Shown: in pieces, positions 7,068 through 13,677 of the stretch
Numbering within the stretch: the first letter of the stretch is position 1
Layout: each line of letters starts with the position of its first letter
Assembly (NCBI GenBank): GCA_964624625.1
Contig: CAZUXW010000048.1
Span: forward strand, 1-23,083
Reading direction: 5' to 3'
Length of the DNA: 23,083 bases
Origin: PALSA-1180 sp964624625
GTDB lineage: Bacteria; Oederibacteriota; Muellerivitia; Muellerivitales; Muellerivitaceae
The notes under the pieces: generated by a model
What the model saw: the letters and a program-made list of their open reading frames with translations, nothing else
What the model was told of the DNA's origin: nothing
The model's database searches: none
Translations under genes and position numbers: made by a program

Positions 7068-7147
7068 ACCACGAAGACGCGAAGACACGAAGAAGGATAA
7101 CTTTAGGGCCCTTTCTTTAAACTTCCTGCGCTTGGTGCCTTCGTGGT
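7068..7147. repeat. Inverted tandem-repeat element 3 (CACGAAG family)
   Basis: The left arm ACCACGAAGACGCGAAG plus CACGAAG (7068-7095) faces a right arm ending GGTGCCTTCGTGGT (7122-7147). Pairing is imperfect inside but exact at the outer ACCACGAAG/CTTCGTGGT ends. The spacer contains a TTTAGGGCCCTTT palindrome. The right arm overlaps the beginning of the ribBA reading frame. Confidence 0.8.
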
Positions 7148-8372
7148 GAGGGATTCGAGTTTTGAATTGGAATTGAAAAACGTCGAGCAAGCGATCGAGG
7201 ACATCCGCGCGGGGAAGCAGGTCATCGTGGTGGATGACGAGAACCGCGAGAATGAGGGCGACCTGGTGATGGCCGCGGAAAAAGTCACGCCCGAGGCCGT
7301 CAATTTCATGGCCAAGGAGGGCCGGGGGCTTATTTGCGTGCCCATGCTGGGGGAGGATTTGGACCGGCTGGACCTCTCGATGATGGTGGCGGAACAGCAG
7401 GATAATTTCCGGACGGCTTTCGCCGTGTCGGTGGACGCCAGCTCGGGCGTGACCACCGGAATTTCCGCTCCGGACCGGGCCAAGGTCATCCAAGTGCTGG
7501 CCGACGCCCATTCCAAACCCCGGGACCTCGTCCGGCCGGGACACGTCTTTCCCCTGCGCTACCGGGCGGGGGGAGTGCTCCGCCGCGCCGGCCACACGGA
7601 GGCCACCGTGGATCTGGCGAAATTGGCCGGCCTTAGGCCGGTCGGGATCCTCTGTGAGATCATGAAGGATGACGGTACCATGGCCCGCTTGGGGGATTTA
7701 AAAACCTTCTCCCAAAAACATGGTCTGACCATGATCTCCATCGCGGAGCTGATCCGCTACCGCCGGCAAAAGGAAAACCTGGTCCGGCGGGTTTTGGAAA
7801 TTCCACTGCCCACGGAAACGGGGGACTGGAACGTCCTGGTTTACAAGGCCGCCACGGAGGACGATGACAGCCTGGCTTTCGTGAAAGGCGATCTGGAGGG
7901 CGGGCCGGTCCTAGTCCGGGTCCATTCGGAGTGTTTGACAGGCGACGTCTTCGGCTCCCTCCGCTGCGATTGCGGGGAACAGCTGCACGCGGCCATGAGG
8001 CAAATCGACAAAGAAGGCCGGGGAGTGGTCTTATATATGAGGCAGGAGGGCCGGGGAATCGGGCTGATGAATAAGCTCAAGGCCTATCAGCTCCAGGACC
8101 AGGGCCTGGACACGGTGGAAGCCAACGAAAAACTCGGCTTTCCCGCAGATCTCCGGGACTACGGCATCGGCGCGCAGATCCTGGTGGATTTGGGGTTGAG
8201 GGACATCCGCCTCTTGACGAATAACCCGAAGAAAATCGTGGGGCTGGAGGGTTATGGATTGAACGTGGTGGAGAGGGTTCCCATCGAGATTCCGCCCAAC
8301 GAGGTAAACGTAAAATATATGGACGCAAAACGTTTGAAGATGGGACATTTTTTAAGCAAGAAAAATAACTAA
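7143..8372 (+). CDS. ribBA: Bifunctional DHBP synthase / GTP cyclohydrolase II
   Basis: It makes both precursors of riboflavin: 3,4-dihydroxy-2-butanone 4-phosphate from ribulose 5-phosphate, and the pyrimidine from GTP. The N-terminal RibB domain (about 1-210) has VVDDENRENEGD (29-40), GRGLICVPM and RPGHVFPL (131-138). The RibA domain (about 218-409) has the zinc cysteines 264, 275 and 277 (ECLTGDVFGSLRCDCGEQL) and YMRQEGRGIGLMNK (298-311). Both halves look complete. The start is odd: no ATG precedes the RibB motifs. The candidates are GTG 7143, GTG 7146 or TTG 7167, none with good Shine-Dalgarno spacing. The two GTGs lie within or at the edge of the element 3 right arm. The boundary is therefore uncertain by up to eight codons. 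Confidence 0.93.
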   Translation: MVRDSSFELELKNVEQAIEDIRAGKQVIVVDDENRENEGDLVMAAEKVTPEAVNFMAKEGRGLICVPMLGEDLDRLDLSMMVAEQQDNFRTAFAVSVDASSGVTTGISAPDRAKVIQVLADAHSKPRDLVRPGHVFPLRYRAGGVLRRAGHTEATVDLAKLAGLRPVGILCEIMKDDGTMARLGDLKTFSQKHGLTMISIAELIRYRRQKENLVRRVLEIPLPTETGDWNVLVYKAATEDDDSLAFVKGDLEGGPVLVRVHSECLTGDVFGSLRCDCGEQLHAAMRQIDKEGRGVVLYMRQEGRGIGLMNKLKAYQLQDQGLDTVEANEKLGFPADLRDYGIGAQILVDLGLRDIRLLTNNPKKIVGLEGYGLNVVERVPIEIPPNEVNVKYMDAKRLKMGHFLSKKNN

Positions 8373-8414
8373 AGTTTGTCCGAACGGTTACAATACGGCC
8401 CGATTCGCCTAGGA

Positions 8415-8459
8415 CCAGCCGGCGGGGCTGGATGGATTTCGGGCTGGCCGGATGAATTT
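8415..8459 (+). other. Small hairpin and imperfect direct repeat between ribBA and ribH
   Basis: CCAGCC-GGCGG-GGCTGG (8415-8431) can form a 6-bp stem. It overlaps an imperfect direct repeat, GGCTGGATGGATTT (8426-8439) and GGCTGGCCGGATGAATTT (8442-8459). No T-run follows, so a terminator is unlikely. It may be the remnant of another repeat element. Confidence 0.3.
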
Positions 8460-8474
8460 TGAAAAAGGCGGGGC

Positions 8475-8945
8475 ATGGCTCCAAAAGTCATTGAGGGAAA
8501 AGCCGGAAGTTCCAACCACCGGATCGCGGTGGTGGTGAGCCGCTACAACGACATGATCAGCCAGAGGATCCTCAAGGCGGCTTTGGAAACCCTTTCCGCC
8601 AAGGGTGTGGCGGATCAGGATGTCGAGGTGGCCTGGGTCCCGGGAGCCTGGGAAATACCGGTGGTGGCCCAAAAAATGTTAAAGACGGGCAAGTTCAAGG
8701 GAGTCATCGCGCTGGGCGCGGTGATCCGGGGCGAGACGACCCACCACACCCACATCGGCACGGAGGTGGCGGCGGGGTTAAGGCGCCTTACGGAAAAAAC
8801 GGGGATTCCGGTCGCCTTCGGGGTATTGACCACGGAGACCCTGGAGCAGGCCTTGGCCAGGGCCGGGGGAAAGGCCGGCAACAAGGGCATCGAGGCGGCC
8901 CTGGCCCTGTTGGAGACTCTTTCGGTGTTGGAGCAAATCCAATGA
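8475..8945 (+). CDS. ribH: 6,7-dimethyl-8-ribityllumazine synthase
   Basis: The enzyme condenses the RibB product with the RibD-derived pyrimidine to give lumazine, the riboflavin synthase substrate. The 156-residue length is normal. Family motifs are VVVSRYND near the N-terminus, the WVPGAWEIPV segment (54-63), and GAVIRGETTHHTHI (81-94), in which His90 aligns with the catalytic histidine. The ATG follows a purine-rich AAAAAGGCGGGGC stretch. It completes the rib set, and nusB follows as in many bacteria. Element 4 separates it from nusB. Confidence 0.95.
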   Translation: MAPKVIEGKAGSSNHRIAVVVSRYNDMISQRILKAALETLSAKGVADQDVEVAWVPGAWEIPVVAQKMLKTGKFKGVIALGAVIRGETTHHTHIGTEVAAGLRRLTEKTGIPVAFGVLTTETLEQALARAGGKAGNKGIEAALALLETLSVLEQIQ

Positions 8946-8956
8946 AACCAGTCCAG

Positions 8957-9023
8957 GGTCGGCGGTCGACAGTCGGCAGTTTAGTTGGTGGTTTTATCCT
9001 GTCGACAGCGGACTGTCGACTGA
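8957..9023. repeat. Inverted tandem-repeat element 4 (AGTCGAC family, 7-bp unit)
   Basis: Left arm units are GGTCGGC-GGTCGAC-AGTCGGC-AGT (8957-8980). The right arm (8999-9023, CTGTCGACAGCGGACTGTCG plus ACTGA) contains their complements. The 18-nt spacer is T-rich. It fills most of the ribH-nusB gap and leaves nusB without a clear Shine-Dalgarno. Confidence 0.8.
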
Positions 9024-9036
9024 GAGCTGGTGTCCT

Positions 9037-9441
9037 ATGGGATTGAAAAGGCGGTCGAGGGAATTGGCGCTTCAGATGTTGTTCCAGATGGACATGGGAA
9101 CGGTCCAATTGAAGGACCTGGAGGAGAATTTCCTGCCCCAGGCCAGCGCGCCGGAGGCGGCCAAGGTGATGGCCCTTCGGATGACCAGGAACACCTGGGA
9201 CAAGCTGGCGGATATCGATAAGCACTTAAGGAACCTGGCCGAAAACTGGGATCTCTCCCGGATGGCGGCGGTGGACCGGAATATCCTGAGATTGGCGGCT
9301 TTCGAGATTGTTTATGACATGGAAATTCCGAAGTCGGTTGCTATCAACGAGGCCATCGAGATCGTCAAAAGGTTCAGCACGGACGAGTCCAGCAAATTCG
9401 TCAACGGGATCTTGGACAAGCTGGACAAGCAGAAGATTTAA
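9037..9441 (+). CDS. nusB: Transcription antitermination factor NusB
   Basis: The 134-residue, all-helical protein binds boxA RNA with NusE (S10) and supports rRNA antitermination. Recognisable family segments are the N-terminal RRSRELALQMLFQMD, the WDLSRMAAVDRNILRLAAFE region (about 70-89) and the C-terminal NEAIEIVKRFSTDESSKFVN(GIL). Placement right after ribH is common in bacteria. Its TAA (9439-9441) touches the outer end of element 5, so the repeat may supply the stop codon. Confidence 0.95.
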   Translation: MGLKRRSRELALQMLFQMDMGTVQLKDLEENFLPQASAPEAAKVMALRMTRNTWDKLADIDKHLRNLAENWDLSRMAAVDRNILRLAAFEIVYDMEIPKSVAINEAIEIVKRFSTDESSKFVNGILDKLDKQKI

Positions 9442-9533
9442 CCACGAAGTACACGAAGGTCACGAAGTGAGGCATTCATCTTTTGTTTTAAGGCGGAATC
9501 TTTACTTCGCGGCCTTTGTGAACTTCGCGGTGA
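9440..9533. repeat. Inverted tandem-repeat element 5 (CACGAAG family)
   Basis: The left arm AACCACGAAGTACACGAAGG plus TCACGAAGT (9440-9468) pairs with ACTTCGCGGCCTTTGTGAAC plus TTCGCGGTGA (9504-9533) at about 23 of 28 positions. The spacer (TTTTGTTTTAAGG) is T-rich. It begins in the nusB stop codon and ends 9 bp before the GGAG site of the next gene. Confidence 0.85.
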
Positions 9534-9551
9534 ATAGGTTTGGAGATTTAA

Positions 9552-9902
9552 TTGGAAATTGACATTCCAGCGGACATTCGAGCCTTCATCGACGAAGTGG
9601 TGGATTCCTTCGTCATGTGGGACCTGCTGATCTTTTGCTCCAAAAAGACCGGCGAGATGGAAACGCCGTCGCGGGTCGCCCAAATGCTGGGCAGGCCGGC
9701 GGAGGAGCTCCAAAAACCCGTCCACAAGCTGGAAAAGCTGGGATTGGTGGCCATGGTCAAAAAGATCGACGGCGAAATGGCCTGCCAGCTCAACCAGAAT
9801 TCCCCCCAGTTTCCCCTCCTGCGGCAATTCTGGGCCTACAACGAAAGCCAGGAAAACCGCCTGAGGATCCTCAGCTATTTACTCCAGAAGAAAATCCGCT
9901 AA
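9552..9902 (+). CDS. Small winged-helix DNA-binding protein, probable regulator
   Basis: The 116-residue soluble protein looks like a winged-helix regulator. Residues about 25-75 contain DLLIFCSKKTGEMETPSRVA, then QMLGRPAEELQKPVHKLEKL and GLVAMVKKIDGEMACQL. That is the pattern of a helix-turn-helix followed by a hydrophobic wing, as in MarR/ArsR-type proteins. No effector domain or metal site is evident, and the specific family is not recognised. The start is TTG (9552) with GGAG 6 nt upstream. A hairpin with a T-run follows the gene inside element 6, so it may form its own unit with nusB. Confidence 0.7.
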   Translation: MEIDIPADIRAFIDEVVDSFVMWDLLIFCSKKTGEMETPSRVAQMLGRPAEELQKPVHKLEKLGLVAMVKKIDGEMACQLNQNSPQFPLLRQFWAYNESQENRLRILSYLLQKKIR

Positions 9903-9909
9903 AAAAACG

Positions 9910-10000
9910 AGGTACCAGGTTCAAGGTGCCGGTAAAACCTTTATATCCAAAAGGTTTTCTTTTTTGCCTGGGACCTGACAACTGGTACCTGATACCTGCT
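9910..10000. repeat. Inverted tandem-repeat element 6 (AGGTACC family, 7-bp unit)
   Basis: Left arm units are AGGTACC-AGGTTCA-AGGTGCC (9910-9930). The right arm (9967-10000) read on the opposite strand gives AGGTATC-AGGTACC-AGTTGTC-AGGTCCC. The spacer carries its own AT-rich hairpin. The right arm supplies the -35 box and the TG of the extended -10 box of the next gene. Confidence 0.85.
9934..9965 (+). terminator. Terminator-like hairpin inside element 6
   Basis: AAAACCTTT (9934-9942) and AAAGGTTTT (9950-9958) pair around a 7-nt loop and are followed by CTTTTTT. The stem is AT-rich and so only moderately stable, but the layout is that of an intrinsic terminator for the winged-helix gene. Confidence 0.45.
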
Positions 10001-10005
10001 AAAAT
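9975..10005 (+). promoter_or_regulatory. Candidate extended -10 promoter of the phosphoesterase gene
   Basis: CTGACA (9975-9980), a 19-nt spacer and TGCTAAAAT (-10 box 10000-10005 with upstream TG) form a plausible promoter. The TAAAAT box ends 7 nt before ATG 10013, so the transcript would be nearly leaderless. Nearly all of it lies in the right arm of element 6. Confidence 0.45.
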
Positions 10006-10012
10006 GGGTCCC

Positions 10013-10744
10013 ATGCGCTACGGACTTTTTTCGGACGTTCACAGCAACCTGGAAGCCATGACGGTGGTGGCCCGGGCCATGAAGGCGGAAGGGGCCGAGG
10101 AATACCTCTGCCTGGGGGATTTTGTCGGCTACTATTCCAACCCCGTGGAAGTCATCGAGCTCATTGAGTCCCTTCATTGCTGGAAGCTAATCCTTGGCAA
10201 CCATGACGCCGCCTGTATCGGCCAAACCCCCCTTTCCAAATTCAACCAGCCCGCCGCCGAGGCCATCCACTGGACCCGGAAGCGCTTAAAACCCAGGCAC
10301 TTCCAGTTTTTGGAGAACTTGAGGATGAATGAGGAAATCGGTGAGATCCAATTGGTTCACGCTTCCCCCTTTCAAAGCGAGGAATGGCATTATTTGATCC
10401 AGAAGGAGGATGTGGAGCGTAACTTCCGCTACTTCCAGGGTTTCGTCTGTTTTTTCGGCCACGTGCACAAGCCCTTTATCGCCGAGCAGAAACCGGACGG
10501 ATCGGTCGAGATCCTGGAACGGCAGGAATATACCCTCCAAAAGGACTGCCGCTACCTGGTGAACGTGGGCAGCGTGGGACAGCCAAGGGACGGGAATCCC
10601 CAGACCTGCTACGTCATGTACGACTCCTCCTCCAAGAAACTTTCCATCCGCCGCCTGGACTACGACTACGAGACGACCGTCAAGAAAACGCTGGAAGCCG
10701 GCCTGCCCGACTACCTCGCCCAGAGGTTGAAAACGGGGAAGTAG
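10013..10744 (+). CDS. Metallophosphoesterase (calcineurin-like, YfcE/PrpA-type)
   Basis: The 243-residue cytoplasmic protein has the full set of di-metal phosphoesterase motifs. These are FSDVHSN (Asp8, His10), GDFVGY (Asp36), GNHDA (Asn63, His64), VHAS (His116) and GHVHKP (His150, His152), followed by NVGSVGQPRDG (184-194), a hallmark of the small bacterial members. Substrate is unknown; related proteins hydrolyse phosphodiesters, phosphoproteins or dinucleotides. I chose ATG 10013 because MRYGLFSDVHSN is the usual beginning of the family and a TAAAAT box lies 7 nt upstream. ATG 10004 is in frame but sits in that box. An upstream extension of the frame to 9617 is not coding. Confidence 0.88.
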   Translation: MRYGLFSDVHSNLEAMTVVARAMKAEGAEEYLCLGDFVGYYSNPVEVIELIESLHCWKLILGNHDAACIGQTPLSKFNQPAAEAIHWTRKRLKPRHFQFLENLRMNEEIGEIQLVHASPFQSEEWHYLIQKEDVERNFRYFQGFVCFFGHVHKPFIAEQKPDGSVEILERQEYTLQKDCRYLVNVGSVGQPRDGNPQTCYVMYDSSSKKLSIRRLDYDYETTVKKTLEAGLPDYLAQRLKTGK

Positions 10745-10791
10745 AACCTTTTTCAAACCCTAACCGTCCAAGTGGTTGGTTGAAATATTTT

Positions 10792-10834
10792 CCCTTGCCC
10801 CTTGCGGAAGAGGGATAAAGGGTGAGGGGCGGGG
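10792..10834. repeat. Inverted tandem-repeat element 7 (GAGGGAT family, 7-bp unit)
   Basis: The left arm CCCTTGCCCCTTGC (10792-10805) faces GAGGGAT-AAAGGGT-GAGGGGC-GGGG (10810-10834), with almost no spacer. The units are more degenerate than in other elements. It lies between the phosphoesterase and the ligA promoter region. Confidence 0.55.
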
Positions 10835-10851
10835 TTGATTCTTTTGTCTTT

Positions 10852-10882
10852 TTGTTCAGTTGTGTCCATTTTGATTTAAAAT
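10852..10882 (+). promoter_or_regulatory. Candidate promoter of ligA, probably leaderless
   Basis: TTGTTC (10852-10857) precedes TAAAAT (10877-10882) by 19 nt; a register of TTTAAA at 10875 gives 17 nt. The box ends 6 nt before the ligA ATG, no Shine-Dalgarno is present, and the start context is CCCCATG. Confidence 0.45.
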
Positions 10883-10888
10883 AACCCC

Positions 10889-12919
10889 ATGGAAACCAAG
10901 CCAACCCCCGAAACCAAGAAACGCGTGGAGAAGCTCCGCGCGACGATCCGGCACCACGACACCCTTTACTACGACAAGGCCGCGCCTGAAATCACCGACT
11001 TCGAGTATGACCGCCTCTACCGGGAGCTCAAGGACCTGGAAGCCGAATATCCCTCCCTCGTCAACCGGGACTCCCCGACCCAGAAGGTTTCCGAAACCAC
11101 CGGCAAGCATTTCAAGACCATCTCCCACCGGGTCCCCATGTTGTCCCTGGACAACACCTATTCGCTGGAGGAGCTCCAGGAATTCGACGAAAGGGTCCGG
11201 AAAAGCTTGGGGGATGAAAAGTACCAATATGTCTGCGAACTCAAGATCGACGGAGTCAGCATCGAGTTGGTTTATGAAAAGGGTTTATTGACCCACGCCA
11301 TCACCCGGGGCGACGGGGAAAAGGGCGACGATGTTTTGGAAAACGTGCGAAACATCAAGGGGCTTCCTTTGAAGTTAAAGGGCGCGAATATCCCGGACCG
11401 GGTGGAAATCCGTGGTGAGGTTTTTTTTACCGCCAAGGACTTCGAGGCGGTGAACCGGGAAAGGGAAAGGGAGGATCTTCCCTTGTTCGCCAATCCCCGT
11501 AATACGGCCTCCGGAACGCTCAAGACCATTGATCCGGCCGAGGCCGCGAAAAAGCCCCTGCATATCCTCCTTTATTATGTCTTCTCCCCCGGCAAACTCC
11601 CCTTCGACACCCAGGACGAAAGCCTGGAGTGGCTGAAAAAAATGGGATTCCCCGAGGACGCCCATTACCGCCTTTGCAAAAACATCGGCCAGGTCCATGC
11701 CTATTGCGAGGAATACCAGGCCAAGCGGGACAAGATCGGTTTTGACTGCGACGGGGTTGTACTCAAGATCAATTCCTTCTCCCAAAGGGAAAAATTGGGA
11801 ACAACCTCCAAGATTCCCCGCTGGGCCATCGCCTTTAAATTCGCCGCCCAACAGGGCGAAACAACCTTGAAAGCTATTACGCTCCAGGTTGGGCGTACCG
11901 GCGCCATCACGCCCGTGGCGGAATTGGAGCCGGTCTCGTTGGAAGGCACTACGGTCAGCCGGGCGACCCTCCATAACGAGGATGAGATCAAGCGCAAGGA
12001 TTTGAGGGTGGGGGACCGTGTCCTCGTCGAAAAGGGCGGCATGGTGATCCCCAAAATCCTCCGGTCCCTGCCCGAAAAAAGAAAAGGTTCCGAAAAAATA
12101 TTTAAAATGCCGACCACTTGCCCCGTCTGCGGCTCGAAACTCGAGAGGGAAGAGGGTGAGGCGGCTTGGCGATGCGAGAACGCCGCCTGCGGGGCCCAGT
12201 TGGAAAGGCGCATTGAGCATTTTTGCGGGCGTGACGCCATGGATATCCGGGGCGCCGGCCCGGCGGTGGTCAAGCAGCTGTTGGAGGAGAAACTCATCCG
12301 GGATTACGCGGGGCTTTATCAATTGAAGGAATCGGACGTAGCCGACCTGGAGCGGAAAGCGGAAAAGTCCGCTCAAAACCTGGTGGGACAGATCGAGGAG
12401 AGCCGCCAAAGGACGCTGGGGCGGTTGTTGTTCGGCTTGGGGATCCGCCATGTGGGAGTCCATGTGGCCGAGATCTTGGCGTCCCGGTACAAGGACCTAT
12501 GGGCTGTCAGCGCCGCCTCGGAGGAGGAATTGACGGCTATCGACGGTATCGGCCCCATTGTGGCCCATTCCATCGCGGCTTTCTTTGCCAATGGGGCCAA
12601 TGTTAAAATCCTCAAGAAACTCGAAAAGGGCGGGGTGAATTTCAAGCGGTTGAAAGAGGAGGAGCCCTCGGGGGAACAGCCCTTCACCGGCAAGACCTTC
12701 GTGTTCACGGGCGAGCTCAAGGGCTACAGCCGCTCCGAGGGCGAGGGTTTGGTGAAGAAGCTCGGCGCCAAGGCCTCCGGCTCGGTGTCGAAGCTGACCA
12801 CTTATGTGGTGGCGGGCGAGGCGGCAGGTTCCAAGCTGAAAAAAGCCAAGGAGCTGGGCGTGGAGATATTGACCGAGGAAGAATTCGAGAAGCTCATCAA
12901 AAAGCATAAAGGAAGTTAG
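10889..12919 (+). CDS. ligA: NAD-dependent DNA ligase
   Basis: This 676-residue enzyme seals nicks in replication and repair using NAD. Domains in order are: Ia with YYDKAAPEITDFEYD (27-41), nucleotidyltransferase with the adenylated lysine in KIDG (119-122), EIRGEVFF and NPRNTASGTLK, an OB fold around QVGRTGAITPVAELEPV, a four-Cys zinc finger starting at Cys411 (CPVCGSKL then CENAACGAQ), helix-hairpin-helix repeats with GLGIRHVG and AIDGIGPIVA, and a C-terminal BRCT domain (about 595-676) opening with GKTFVFTGELKGYSR. The length is normal and all motifs are present. Its TAG stop lies in the first bases of element 8. Confidence 0.97.
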   Translation: METKPTPETKKRVEKLRATIRHHDTLYYDKAAPEITDFEYDRLYRELKDLEAEYPSLVNRDSPTQKVSETTGKHFKTISHRVPMLSLDNTYSLEELQEFDERVRKSLGDEKYQYVCELKIDGVSIELVYEKGLLTHAITRGDGEKGDDVLENVRNIKGLPLKLKGANIPDRVEIRGEVFFTAKDFEAVNREREREDLPLFANPRNTASGTLKTIDPAEAAKKPLHILLYYVFSPGKLPFDTQDESLEWLKKMGFPEDAHYRLCKNIGQVHAYCEEYQAKRDKIGFDCDGVVLKINSFSQREKLGTTSKIPRWAIAFKFAAQQGETTLKAITLQVGRTGAITPVAELEPVSLEGTTVSRATLHNEDEIKRKDLRVGDRVLVEKGGMVIPKILRSLPEKRKGSEKIFKMPTTCPVCGSKLEREEGEAAWRCENAACGAQLERRIEHFCGRDAMDIRGAGPAVVKQLLEEKLIRDYAGLYQLKESDVADLERKAEKSAQNLVGQIEESRQRTLGRLLFGLGIRHVGVHVAEILASRYKDLWAVSAASEEELTAIDGIGPIVAHSIAAFFANGANVKILKKLEKGGVNFKRLKEEEPSGEQPFTGKTFVFTGELKGYSRSEGEGLVKKLGAKASGSVSKLTTYVVAGEAAGSKLKKAKELGVEILTEEEFEKLIKKHKGS

Positions 12920-13079
12920 CCACGGATGAACACGGATAAACACGGATGGCGTAAAGCAAACCATTGTTTGGGTTTTAAGGAGAGAGAATCTATTAGTTCT
13001 TTTTTTTCAATGAGACTTTTTAAAAACCAAAGGTTCTTCATTGGGGTATCCCTGTTCATCTGTGTTCATCTGTGGCTAA
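12916..13079. repeat. Inverted tandem-repeat element 8 (CACGGATGAA family, 10-bp unit)
   Basis: The left arm (12916-12947) starts TTAGCCACGGATGAACACGG and has a 10-bp period. The right arm (13050-13079) ends GTTCATCTGTGGCTAAA and pairs with it at most positions. The 102-nt spacer is the longest of the set and AT-rich. The left end contains the ligA stop codon. The right arm lies inside the next gene and encodes part of its signal peptide. Confidence 0.9.
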
Positions 13080-13537
13080 ATGGCCTCGCCTTTGCCGGTC
13101 CTTCGCCGACGCCTTCCGCGGATTCGGCCTTTGACGCGGCCGCCCGCGCGCTGGACGAATCCAAGGAGCAAGTCCAGAAGTTCAAGGACCTTTGGGACAA
13201 GACCCGTTTGGAAACCACCCTCTATGACCAGCGCGCCAAGCGGGCCTACAAGAAATGGACGAAAGCCGTAAAGGGCGCCAGGGAGCAGGCGAAGGGGCAA
13301 AAGGAAAGGGCCGAGCTGGAATTCCAATTGGCCGTCGAGAAACGGAAGCTGGCCTATAACGAGTGGCAGGCGGCCCAACTAAGGATGCTGTCCCGGGAAT
13401 CCCAGGTCAAGGCCCTGGACCAGGACAAGGATTCGGCGGCGATCCGGGAAAAGATAAAACGACTGGAAGATAAAATCAGCCCTCCGCCCTCCGCTGTCCG
13501 CTCTCCGCAAAAATCCACGGCAACCGGCAAAGATTAA
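13010..13537 (+). CDS. Secreted coiled-coil protein of unknown function, with repeat-encoded ends
   Basis: From ATG 13010 the protein has 175 residues. A signal peptide (RFFIGVSLFICVHLWLNGLA, cleavage near AFAG) is followed by a long, highly charged helical region rich in Lys, Glu, Gln and Ala (about residues 45-150), likely a coiled coil. The hydrophobic core LFICVHLWLN is read from the right arm of element 8. The C-terminal SPPPSAVRSPQ is read from the CCCTCCG units of element 9. An in-frame ATG at 12926 would add 28 residues from the left arm and spacer but would bury the signal peptide. AAGGAGAG near 12978 is too far from 13010 to act on it, so the start is uncertain. No family is recognised. 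Confidence 0.6.
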   Translation: MRLFKNQRFFIGVSLFICVHLWLNGLAFAGPSPTPSADSAFDAAARALDESKEQVQKFKDLWDKTRLETTLYDQRAKRAYKKWTKAVKGAREQAKGQKERAELEFQLAVEKRKLAYNEWQAAQLRMLSRESQVKALDQDKDSAAIREKIKRLEDKISPPPSAVRSPQKSTATGKD

Positions 13538-13597
13538 AGCCTTAAAGTTGTTCGTTTTTGTTGCCCCGGAGGGCTGAGGGCGGATGGCGGGGGGCGG
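13480..13597. repeat. Inverted tandem-repeat element 9 (CCCTCCG family, 7-bp unit)
   Basis: Left arm units are CCCTCCG-CCCTCCG-CTGTCCG-CTCTCCG (13480-13507). The right arm (13566-13597) has CGGAGGG-CTGAGGG-CGGATGG-CGGGGGG. In the spacer GGCAAC and GTTGCC can extend the stem. The left arm is the 3' coding end of the coiled-coil gene, and the right arm lies just upstream of the secA promoter. Confidence 0.85.
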
Positions 13598-13607
13598 TTT
13601 TCCAACC

Positions 13608-13636
13608 TTGAACCTCCCCGCCAAACTCCTTATACT
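13608..13636 (+). promoter_or_regulatory. Candidate sigma70 promoter of secA
   Basis: TTGAAC (13608-13613), a spacer of exactly 17 nt and TATACT (13631-13636) give the best consensus-like promoter in the window. Transcription would start near 13643, leaving a leader of about 35 nt with GAGG ahead of the secA ATG. Confidence 0.6.
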
Positions 13637-13677
13637 TAACCCTCTTTTCAACCCCTTTACTATAAAAACGAGGCAAC

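Noticed and set aside
9617..10012. N-terminal extension of the phosphoesterase frame back to 9617
   Set aside because: It overlaps the winged-helix gene in another frame and reads through repeat element 6. Family members begin at the MRYGLFSDVHSN segment.
12926..13009. Earlier ATG for the coiled-coil protein gene
   Set aside because: The additional residues are the translated left arm and spacer of element 8 and would hide the signal peptide. Retained only as a start-site uncertainty.
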